From Lachnospiraceae bacterium UBA1760 (lineage in GTDB: Bacteria; Bacillota; Clostridia; Lachnospirales; Lachnospiraceae): 29,129 bases of DNA. The translations under genes and the position numbers were made by a program. This document shows positions 16,097-23,238 of this stretch, in pieces (positions within the stretch are counted from its first letter, which is position 1; every line of letters starts with the position of its first letter). The stretch is from the NCBI GenBank assembly GCA_002314775.1, contig DCHE01000059.1:64540-93668 (forward strand). Reading direction: 5' to 3'. The notes beneath the pieces were generated by a model. It ran no database searches, was not told the DNA's origin, and saw nothing but the letters and a program-made list of their open reading frames with translations.

Positions 16097-17027
16097 TGCC
16101 TACCTTCATTCCTTCACAAAGCTTATTGCCATTTAGATATGCTGCAGCCGGCATAGGCTTCTTTCCCTCAGGCTGAAGTTCAGTTATAAGAAGTGAACCC
16201 TCACCGCAGGCAATCTTAAAGCTTTTCTTAGTAATTCCAATGATTGTTCCAGGCACTCCCGACTCTGCGTCAACCCTTGCACCCGTTATCTTGACATTCT
16301 TTCCGTCGATTTTTGTGTAGGTAGATGGCCATGGATTAAGACCTCTTACAAGTCTCTCAAGCTCCACTGCGCTCTTGTTAAAGTCAAGATCGCCCATCTC
16401 CTTTGTGAGCATCGATACATAGCTGCTCATACCTTCATCCTGCTTTTCAGGAACAATTGTCCCATCCAGAATTCCATTGATAGTAGGAATAATAAGGTCT
16501 GAGCCAAGCTTTGAAAGTGAATTCCTAAGCGACTCACCAGTCTCAGTACCATCAAGCTTCATACTGCTCTTAAGAAGCATATCACCCGTGTCAATTCCCT
16601 TATCCATATACATTGTGGTAACTCCGGCTTCCTCCTCGCCGTTGATAATCATCCACTCAATTGGCGCAGAACCTCTGTACTTCGGAAGTAAAGAAGCGTG
16701 AATATTCACACAGCCATACTTAGGAAGGTTAAGAATAGCCTCTGGGAGAATCTGTCCAAATGCAACAACAACTATCATATCTGGATTTAATTCTCTGAGG
16801 ATACTGATATTGTCCTCTGTTCTAATCTTCTCTGGCTGATAAACTGGAATACCAAGCTCAACTGCCTTCTCCTTAACAGGAGGTGGGAGGAGCTTCTTGC
16901 TTCTTCCCTTGGCCTTGTCTGGCTGTGTAAAGCAGCCAACAACCTCGTGTCCCGCCTCGCAAATGCTTACAAGTGGTCCCACAGCAAATTCAGGAGTTCC
17001 CATATATACTATTCTTAGCTTCTGCAT
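16083..17027 (-). CDS. fmt: Methionyl-tRNA formyltransferase
   Basis: This 314-residue enzyme formylates initiator Met-tRNA using 10-formyl-tetrahydrofolate. It shows RIVYMGTPEFAVGPL at the N-terminus, the folate-site HASLLPKYRGSAPIEW block (about residues 109-124) with the catalytic Asn/His/Asp region, and the C-terminal OB-like tRNA-binding domain from about 205. I prefer ATG 17027; AAGGA lies about ten bases upstream. An in-frame TTG at 17030 and GTG at 17036 are possible, but the GTG falls right against the ribosome site. It is followed by overlapping rsmB and preceded by def, the product's later partner. Confidence 0.96.
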   Translation of the reverse strand: MQKLRIVYMGTPEFAVGPLVSICEAGHEVVGCFTQPDKAKGRSKKLLPPPVKEKAVELGIPVYQPEKIRTEDNISILRELNPDMIVVVAFGQILPEAILNLPKYGCVNIHASLLPKYRGSAPIEWMIINGEEEAGVTTMYMDKGIDTGDMLLKSSMKLDGTETGESLRNSLSKLGSDLIIPTINGILDGTIVPEKQDEGMSSYVSMLTKEMGDLDFNKSAVELERLVRGLNPWPSTYTKIDGKNVKITGARVDAESGVPGTIIGITKKSFKIACGEGSLLITELQPEGKKPMPAAAYLNGNKLCEGMKVGNEEC

Positions 17028-17099
17028 CAATACCACATCCTTTTCAATACTATTATTAGTCTACTAAGCTTGTACTAATAGTCTACATTTATTCTTATC

Positions 17100-17576
17100 T
17101 TAGTCTTCCTCTGGAAGGTCATTTCTATGAAGGCCGTCAATTACAAGGTCCTTGTATAAAACTCCGTCAAGGTGATCAAGCTCATGACAGATTGCTCTTG
17201 CAAGAAGCTCCTCACCCTCAACAACTATCTCGTTCATGTCTCTGTCTAAAGCCTTACAAACTACGTGGTTAGGTCTTGTAACCTCTCCTGAAAGTCCTGG
17301 AAGACTGAGGCAGCCCTCCTCCCCTGTCTGCTCTCCATCCTCTGATACAATCACAGGATTGATAAGGCAGAGAGGATTACCATCCATAACGTCAATAACG
17401 ACAATTCTCTTGAGAATTCCAACCTGTGGTGCTGCAAGTCCAACACCATTTGCATCGTACATAGTCTCAAACATATCATCTATAAGAGTCTCAATTCTAG
17501 GAGTCATCTCCTTAACCTCTTTGCAGGTTTTTCTTAAAATATCGTCGCCATCCACTCTAATATTTCTAATTGCCAT
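17100..17576 (-). CDS. def: Peptide deformylase
   Basis: This 158-residue metalloenzyme removes the N-formyl group from nascent proteins. All three family motifs are present: GVGLAAPQVG (residues 44-53), EEGCLSLPG with metal ligand Cys89, and HELDHLDG (131-138) with ligands His131 and His135 and catalytic Glu132. The start ATG 17576 has AAGGAGAAGGAAG upstream. It is paired with fmt downstream, so the formylation cycle genes are adjacent. The short type suits the clostridial enzymes. Confidence 0.97.
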   Translation of the reverse strand: MAIRNIRVDGDDILRKTCKEVKEMTPRIETLIDDMFETMYDANGVGLAAPQVGILKRIVVIDVMDGNPLCLINPVIVSEDGEQTGEEGCLSLPGLSGEVTRPNHVVCKALDRDMNEIVVEGEELLARAICHELDHLDGVLYKDLVIDGLHRNDLPEED

Positions 17577-17634
17577 CTTCCTTCTCCTTTATATTAATAT
17601 CGTATTTTTCTGTATCATAAGTTCTAAGAGCCAT
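17566..17634 (-). CDS. Possible 22-codon leader ORF overlapping the start of def
   Basis: An ATG at 17634 opens a 22-codon frame reading MALRTYDTEKYDINIKEKED and two more residues, ending 11 bases inside def in another frame. Its ATG lies in the loop of the hairpin at 17626-17641. The ribosome site is weak (AAGAGC). A translational coupling leader is conceivable, but the frame may be fortuitous. Confidence 0.2.
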   Translation of the reverse strand: MALRTYDTEKYDINIKEKEDGN

Positions 17635-17645
17635 AGCTCTTTTTT
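17626..17645 (+). terminator. Plus-strand terminator-like hairpin in the priA-def gap
   Basis: The plus strand reads AAGAGC-CATA-GCTCTT followed by further T residues (17641-17645), a short intrinsic-terminator shape facing against all the genes here. It could stop antisense transcription into priA. The six-pair stem is weak, and on the minus strand no T-run follows. Confidence 0.3.
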
Positions 17646-17655
17646 CTTGTCTTCT

Positions 17656-19689
17656 TTAAACCATAAACATCGGATTAAAATCAAATGTTATCTGTATATC
17701 CTTATTCTTATACATCGCATCAAAATATATCTGACCCGCACTCTGAAGCATCTGAAGCGTGTTATACTGCATACTTTTTATGTACAATACTCTTCTATGC
17801 ACATCATTTATCCTTGAGATAATTGCGTGGCTCGGGCCAAAGAGCTGAACACTCTTAGTATCGGTGTACTTTTTAATCATCCTTCCGAGATAATCAGCTA
17901 CCTCGCCGGACACTGTATCCAAAAGTCCTTCATCCTTTGAGGTAATCAGAATCCCAAGCATCTCGTAGCAGGGTGGATACCTTAGCATCCTTCTGTATAC
18001 CATCTCAGTATCATAAAACTTGTCATAATTCTGAGTTGCGGCACACTGAATTGCATAGTTTTCAGGCTGATAGGTCTGGATAACTACATGCCCTTCCTTT
18101 CCTGCTCTTCCTGCTCTTCCTGCCGCCTGAGTTAAAAGCTCGAAGGTTCTCTCCTGGGCCTCATAATCACTCTCAAAGAGAGATAGATCCGCAAGAAGAA
18201 CACCGACCACGGTAACCTCCGGGAAGTCGTGCCCCTTAACAATCATCTGTGTTCCAATCAGACAATCCGCCTTATGGGAAGAAAACTTCTCTAAGATGCT
18301 TGCGTGGGCGCCCTTTTTCTGGGTACTGTCCTTGTCCATTCTGAGAGTCTTAATATCCGGAAAAAGTCTTTTTACTTCCTCCTCAACCTTCTCAGTACCA
18401 GTTCCATACCCTCCAATAAGCTTCGACTTACACTTTGGGCAGGCCTTCGGACTAGTCTCTGTATGTCCACAGTAGTGGCACATAAGAAGATTCCCCTTGT
18501 GAAGTGATAGTGAGACATCGCACCTAGGACATTTCACAACCTCACCGCATTCTCTGCAGGACACAAAGGAATTAAAGCCTCTTCTGTTAATAAAGAGCAT
18601 TATTTGCTCCTTTTTATCAAGTGCCTCCTTCATCCTTCTGTAAAGTGATAGAGACACAATGCTTCTGTTGCCCTGCTTAAGCTCTTCTCTAAGGTCCACA
18701 ATCTCAACCCCAGGGAGCGCACTGCTCTTTGCTCTCTCCTTAAGCTCCCACAGCTTATAAATGCCTTCACAAGCCTTCTTAAAGCTCGCTACCGAAGGAG
18801 TTGCCGAACCAAGTACAACTGATGCCTTAGCCAGTCTTGCTCTTTCTATGGCCGTTTCCCTAGCGTGATACTTTGGTGAGCTCTCGCATTTGTAGGCCAT
18901 ATCATGCTCTTCATCTATGATAATAAGTCCAAGGTTTTGAAATGGCGCAAATAATGCAGACCTCGGTCCAATCATAACCCTTGCCGATCCATCCATAGCC
19001 TTTTGAAACTCTCTGTATTTTTCGCCCTTTGACATTCTCGAGTTAAGAATAGAAATCTCTTCACCGAAATAATTCTTAAATCTTTGCACTATCTGGTAGG
19101 TTAGAGCAATCTCCGGCACAAGAACTATAACCTGCTTTCCAAGCTTAAGCGTCTCCTTGCAAAGATTAATATAGACCTCTGTCTTTCCACTTCCAGTTAT
19201 TCCCTTCAGCAGGTAGGTTCTTGCTCTTTCATTAGCCAAATCATCAGTATACTCATCAACTATCTTCTGCTGTGCCTGGTTAAGACAATCAAGCCTTTCC
19301 TCATTAATCTCATACTCCAAGGAATCAACCTTCTGCTTTGTTTCTCTCACCTTATCCTTAACAGGCATAACCGTCTTTAAGGCATTTATCATGGTTGAGC
19401 CATAGGTTTCCTTCATCCACGCAGCAAGCATAATAAGCTGCTCTTCAATACTCACTGACTGGTTCTTCACAGAGCTTATACTTTTAAGCTTTTCATCTGG
19501 CCAGTCAGCCTTCTCCTTAACCGCAATAACATATCCCTCTTTAGGGTTATTGCCCCTTCCAAAGGGAATAATAACCTTATTGCCGACTCTAACCTCGTCT
19601 GCTAGTTCATCCGGGATAATATACTCAAAGGCCCTGTCAATTGCTTCATGCGAAATATCTATTATTATATCCGCATATCTTTTCAACAT
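17656..19689 (-). CDS. priA: Primosomal protein N' (replication restart helicase PriA)
   Basis: This 677-residue SF2 3'-5' helicase reloads the replisome at stalled forks. The N-terminal 3'-DNA-end-binding domain (YADIIIDISHEAIDRAFEY ... VIIPFGRGN) spans about 1-100. The helicase core has GITGSGKTEVY (Walker A, near 164), IDEEHD (Walker B), GSATPS, and later the QAAGRAGRAG motif. Between lobes lies the zinc module with four CxxC-type pairs (CRECGEVVKCPRC, CHYCGH, CPKC). It is shorter than the roughly 730-800 residues common elsewhere, mainly through a compact linker after the winged-helix region. The ATG at 19689, with GGAGG six bases upstream, lies within the end of murE (44-base overlap), so the two are coupled. 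Confidence 0.96.
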   Translation of the reverse strand: MLKRYADIIIDISHEAIDRAFEYIIPDELADEVRVGNKVIIPFGRGNNPKEGYVIAVKEKADWPDEKLKSISSVKNQSVSIEEQLIMLAAWMKETYGSTMINALKTVMPVKDKVRETKQKVDSLEYEINEERLDCLNQAQQKIVDEYTDDLANERARTYLLKGITGSGKTEVYINLCKETLKLGKQVIVLVPEIALTYQIVQRFKNYFGEEISILNSRMSKGEKYREFQKAMDGSARVMIGPRSALFAPFQNLGLIIIDEEHDMAYKCESSPKYHARETAIERARLAKASVVLGSATPSVASFKKACEGIYKLWELKERAKSSALPGVEIVDLREELKQGNRSIVSLSLYRRMKEALDKKEQIMLFINRRGFNSFVSCRECGEVVKCPRCDVSLSLHKGNLLMCHYCGHTETSPKACPKCKSKLIGGYGTGTEKVEEEVKRLFPDIKTLRMDKDSTQKKGAHASILEKFSSHKADCLIGTQMIVKGHDFPEVTVVGVLLADLSLFESDYEAQERTFELLTQAAGRAGRAGKEGHVVIQTYQPENYAIQCAATQNYDKFYDTEMVYRRMLRYPPCYEMLGILITSKDEGLLDTVSGEVADYLGRMIKKYTDTKSVQLFGPSHAIISRINDVHRRVLYIKSMQYNTLQMLQSAGQIYFDAMYKNKDIQITFDFNPMFMV

Positions 19690-21145
19690 CCTCTTCCTCC
19701 AGTATCTCTTTTATGAGATCTCTCTCATCCATATGGTGCTTAACACCCTTAATCTCCTGGTAGTCCTCATGACCCTTTCCTGCAAGAATGATAACGTCAC
19801 CCTCTGTAGCGTTCATGATTGCATATCTGATTGCTTCCTTTCTGTCTGCAATCATAATATACTTACCATCAGTCTTATCTATTCCTGTTTTTATGTCAGC
19901 CATAATCATATCTGGCTCCTCAAATCTTGGATTATCACTTGTGATAATTGTAAGATCTGACATACGTCCTGAAACCTCACCCATAGAGAATCTTCTGTCT
20001 CTTGAACGGTTTCCTCCACATCCAAATAATGTCACAAGCCTCTTTGGCTTATACTCTCTGATAGCCTCAATAATAGACTTTAGTGAAACATCATTGTGTG
20101 CATAATCTATCATAATTGTGAACTTGTCTGAGATAGGAATCATCTCAACTCGTCCCCTAACCTTGATTGTCTTTAGAATCTCGCAGATTTTGTCCATAGG
20201 AACACCCATCATATCTGCAACAGCAATTGCAGCGAGTGAATTGTGAATACTGAAATCACCTGGAAGATCGACCTGAATCCTCTCACTCTTTCTTCCACCA
20301 AGCATATACTCAATTCCAAGAACACCGTCATAGCTTGAAAGCTCATGACCTGAGGCGCTGTAATCTGCATCCTCATCCTTTCCAAAGGTGTTAATGTTGC
20401 AGGTTGCATTTTTAATCATTAATGCTGCATTCTCATCGTCGATATTGAAGATTCCCTCCTTACAAAGAGTGAAAAGCTTGCTCTTCCACATACGGTACTC
20501 ATCAAAGGAGGCATGCTCATTTGGTCCAATATGGTCAGGCGAAAGATTGGTGTAAATGCCATAATCAAAGTCAACCCCTGCTACTCTGTCAAGCATAAGT
20601 CCCTGAGAGGACACCTCCATGACAACGCTGTCTAGTCCATTATCTACCATGTCCTTAAGTTTTTTATGTAAAAGAAGTGATTCAGGTGTTGTGTTGAGAG
20701 AAGGCATAACCTCCTTGCCATCTATAATCTCTATAGTACCAACAAGACCAGTCTTATGACCAGCTGCCATAAGCATCTCTCTTATCATATAGGTTGTTGT
20801 TGTCTTTCCTTTTGTACCTGTAATTCCGATTACTGTAAGCTTCCTGGAAGGCTCTCCGTAGAATATGCTCGAGATAACGCCCATGGCATACCTTGTGCTA
20901 GGAACCCTGATTACTGTCGCATCATTAATATCCTCTACTTCCTTCTCTGTAATAAGAACCGCAGCACCCATATCGCAAACATTTTTTGCAAATGTATGCC
21001 CATCAAAATTTGCTCCTGAAATACAGAAGAAAAGGCTGCCTTCCTTTACCTTTCTTGAATCATTTGTAATATCAGACACCTCTGTATCAAGGCTTCCGTT
21101 AATGAGTTTAAAATCTAAAGTCTTTAATAATTCAGCTAATTTCAT
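19646..21145 (-). CDS. murE: UDP-N-acetylmuramoyl-L-alanyl-D-glutamate--2,6-diaminopimelate ligase
   Basis: This 499-residue Mur ligase adds the third residue of the peptidoglycan stem peptide. It has the N-terminal UDP-MurNAc domain (DSRKVKEGSLFFCISG), the ATP loop GITGTKGKTTTTYMI near residue 110, STRYAMG-type linkers, and the C-terminal domain beginning near 335 (GRVEMIP). The substrate-specificity motif is DNPR (TSDNPRFEEPD), which in characterised enzymes marks meso-DAP rather than lysine. The ribosome site is AAAGGAG. Its position between rpoZ and priA is not the common Firmicute arrangement (murE usually sits in the dcw cluster), and its last 14 codons overlap priA. Confidence 0.95.
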   Translation of the reverse strand: MKLAELLKTLDFKLINGSLDTEVSDITNDSRKVKEGSLFFCISGANFDGHTFAKNVCDMGAAVLITEKEVEDINDATVIRVPSTRYAMGVISSIFYGEPSRKLTVIGITGTKGKTTTTYMIREMLMAAGHKTGLVGTIEIIDGKEVMPSLNTTPESLLLHKKLKDMVDNGLDSVVMEVSSQGLMLDRVAGVDFDYGIYTNLSPDHIGPNEHASFDEYRMWKSKLFTLCKEGIFNIDDENAALMIKNATCNINTFGKDEDADYSASGHELSSYDGVLGIEYMLGGRKSERIQVDLPGDFSIHNSLAAIAVADMMGVPMDKICEILKTIKVRGRVEMIPISDKFTIMIDYAHNDVSLKSIIEAIREYKPKRLVTLFGCGGNRSRDRRFSMGEVSGRMSDLTIITSDNPRFEEPDMIMADIKTGIDKTDGKYIMIADRKEAIRYAIMNATEGDVIILAGKGHEDYQEIKGVKHHMDERDLIKEILEEEDVEKICGYNNRYFA

Positions 21146-21214
21146 AACTTACTCCTTTCGAATCAGAATAAACGCTTAGAATCAAAAACGCCTCTTTAGT
21201 TCCTATATGAAACA

Positions 21215-21235
21215 AGGGCGAACCATGTCCGCCCT
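21215..21235 (-). terminator. Possible weak terminator or attenuator between rpoZ and murE
   Basis: On the minus strand AGGGCG and CGCCCT form a six-pair GC-rich stem with a nine-base loop, followed by TTGTTTCAT. It lies in the 108-base gap after rpoZ. The T-run is interrupted, so partial termination (attenuation) is more likely than full. Confidence 0.4.
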
Positions 21236-21253
21236 GCCACTTGATTTTTTTAT

Positions 21254-21487
21254 TTATTCGTCGTCTCCAACAATCTTAACCTTGCTCTGATATAATTCTT
21301 CAACAGCGATTGAGAGAGGCTTCTTACCCTTTTCGTCAACAAGTGGTTCCTCACCAGCGATAATCTGTCTTGCTCTCTTTGCAGTTGCAAGAACGATAGA
21401 ATATCTGCTCTGTACTACAGGCTGCTCTCCTGGCTCAACATCACTGTTAACTACTTCCATAAGGTCTGTGTAAGATGGATGTAACAT
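21254..21487 (-). CDS. rpoZ: DNA-directed RNA polymerase omega subunit
   Basis: This 77-residue small RNA polymerase subunit helps beta' folding and assembly. The sequence MLHPSYTDLM ... SRYSIVLATAKRARQI and the later KPLSIAVEELYQSKVKIV match the omega family, including the conserved RYSLVxxxAKRAR helix. The reading frame is open 15 codons further upstream, but ATG 21487 is preceded by AAAGGAGAT at ideal spacing and gives the family N-terminus. It follows gmk by 59 bases, the standard gmk-rpoZ pairing. Confidence 0.95.
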   Translation of the reverse strand: MLHPSYTDLMEVVNSDVEPGEQPVVQSRYSIVLATAKRARQIIAGEEPLVDEKGKKPLSIAVEELYQSKVKIVGDDE

Positions 21488-21546
21488 ATATAATCTCCTT
21501 TCAAAACTGCTCTGATAAATCAGGCAGTACAACTTTCATCTTCCTA

Positions 21547-22173
21547 TTATTTTGAAGCATATTCAGTAAGCTCACTCTTGATACCCTTCATGAACTCTGT
21601 CTTATGCTCCTTTTTGCACTTTCCACTTAGTATAACCGAATGTACGGTATCAATGCAAGTACTTAAATCATCATTGACAACAATATATTCGTACTCGTCC
21701 ATACTGTCAGCTTCCTCAAGTGCTCTTCTAATTCTCTTATCGATAACTTCCTCTGTCTCGGAGCCTCTTCCAAGAAGCCTCTCCTTAAGTGTAGGAATAT
21801 CCTTTGTTGATATGAAAATAAGTGTGGCATCAGGATACTGCTTCTTGATATTCATGGCACCCTGCACCTCGATCTCGAGAATTACATCTCTTCCCTGCTT
21901 CATCTCATCCTCGACGAACTTCCTAGGAGTTCCGTAATAATTCTCAACATACTGTGCCCACTCTATAAAACCATTGTAATCAATAAGATTTCTAAACTCA
22001 TCTACTGTCTTAAAGTAGTATTCTCTTCCATTTTCCTCACCTGGACGTGGCGCTCTTGTTGTAGCAGATACTGATAAGCTGTATCCATACTTGCTCACTA
22101 ATCCCTTGACAACAGTTCCCTTACCTGCGCCAGAAAATCCAGATATTACTATAAGACTTCCCTTTTCACTCAT
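21547..22173 (-). CDS. gmk: Guanylate kinase
   Basis: This 208-residue P-loop enzyme phosphorylates GMP to GDP with ATP. It has GFSGAGKGTV (residues about 12-21), the GMP-binding SVSATTRAPRPGE and GREYYF segment (about 35-53), and the lid RLLGRGSETEEVIDKRI region. Length and start (ATG after GAGAGGGTGGTGA) are typical. It follows yicC by 28 bases. The remA/DUF370 gene often found between these two in Firmicutes is absent here. Confidence 0.97.
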   Translation of the reverse strand: MSEKGSLIVISGFSGAGKGTVVKGLVSKYGYSLSVSATTRAPRPGEENGREYYFKTVDEFRNLIDYNGFIEWAQYVENYYGTPRKFVEDEMKQGRDVILEIEVQGAMNIKKQYPDATLIFISTKDIPTLKERLLGRGSETEEVIDKRIRRALEEADSMDEYEYIVVNDDLSTCIDTVHSVILSGKCKKEHKTEFMKGIKSELTEYASK

Positions 22174-22201
22174 AATATCACCACCCTCTCAGTTCAAAAA
22201 A

Positions 22202-23080
22202 TTACTCAATATTCTGAATCTGCTCTCTAATCTTCTCAATTTCAGTTTTTAGCTCAATTCCTGTATCTGTAACTGCAAGTGAACCTGCCTTTGAAAGAAT
22301 AGTATTGGCCTCTCTATTCATCTCCTGAATAATAAAGTCAAGCTTTCTTCCTACAGAACCACCCTCATTAAGAATACCCTTAACTGCCTCGATATGGCTC
22401 TTAAGTCTTACTATCTCCTCATCCACACAAATCTTATCTGCGTAGATTGTCACCTCCATAGCAATCCTTGTCTCATCAAGCTGTGTATTGCCAAGAAGAT
22501 CATTTACCTTATCTGTAAGCTTCTTCTTATACTCAGCAATAAGTTCTGGGGAAATATCCTCAATATTCTTAACAAGTGAAGCCATGTTGTCAAGCTTTGC
22601 AATGAGATCCTTCTTTAAATTGTCACCCTCAACAATTCTTGACTCAACAAATCTCTCACCACACTCTGCAAGCGCTTCCTTAAGATATCCAAATATCTCA
22701 TCCTCATTTACCGGAAGCTCCTCGATTGAAAATACATCCGGCATTCTTCCAAGTACTGATGGCGAAATCGAATCAATAAGTCCAAAATCCTTCTGCATCT
22801 CTCTGAAATATGTCATATACTCAGCTGCAATATCCTTGTTGTACTTAACTGCAACATTCTGCTCAGTGTACTCCTCGTATGTAATAAATACGTCAACCTT
22901 TCCACGCTGAATATAGTCCTTTAAAAAGTTTCTAATTGCTGCCTCAAAGGCATTTAGCTTCTTAGGCATCTTGATAGTCATATCACAGTATCTGTGATTA
23001 ACTGACTTCATCTCAACGATAACCTTACGCTTCTCGTTAATCTTCTCACTACGGCCGAAGCCTGTCATACTTTTAATCAT
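22202..23080 (-). CDS. yicC: YicC-family endoribonuclease
   Basis: This 292-residue protein begins MIKSMTGFGRSE and has the KSVNHRYCD segment, both strongly conserved in YicC. The C-terminal DUF1732 part reads GRKLDFIIQEMNREANTILSKA. Family members are endoribonucleases that can act on small RNAs in E. coli; substrates in Firmicutes are little known. The ATG follows AAGGGG. It is the first gene after the strong promoter at 23153-23181 and leads the gmk-rpoZ cluster. Confidence 0.95.
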   Translation of the reverse strand: MIKSMTGFGRSEKINEKRKVIVEMKSVNHRYCDMTIKMPKKLNAFEAAIRNFLKDYIQRGKVDVFITYEEYTEQNVAVKYNKDIAAEYMTYFREMQKDFGLIDSISPSVLGRMPDVFSIEELPVNEDEIFGYLKEALAECGERFVESRIVEGDNLKKDLIAKLDNMASLVKNIEDISPELIAEYKKKLTDKVNDLLGNTQLDETRIAMEVTIYADKICVDEEIVRLKSHIEAVKGILNEGGSVGRKLDFIIQEMNREANTILSKAGSLAVTDTGIELKTEIEKIREQIQNIE

Positions 23081-23152
23081 TGTAACCCCTTATTTTACTG
23101 ATAATATCTCTGTTTATAGTGCGCGTCACAGATAGCCACTATTAACTAATTG

Positions 23153-23181
23153 ATTATACCGTAAAATCGCTTATTTTTCAA
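23153..23181 (-). promoter_or_regulatory. Consensus sigma-A promoter upstream of yicC
   Basis: The minus strand has TTGAAA (23181-23176), exactly 17 bases, then TATAAT (23158-23153). A leader of roughly 65 bases to the yicC ATG would result. This is the best promoter in the left 23 kb and probably drives the long yicC-to-dxr gene string. Confidence 0.85.
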
Positions 23182-23238
23182 GTATATTTATAGCTTCTGA
23201 AATGCTTCAAGGTTTTCTCATCATTTTGAATTAGCCCA

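Noticed and set aside
17036..17100. Stem formed by ACTATTAGT and ACTAATAATAGT in the def-fmt gap, considered as a terminator
   Set aside because: The arms pair only with a bulge, are wholly AT-rich, have a long loop and no T-run, so termination is not supported.
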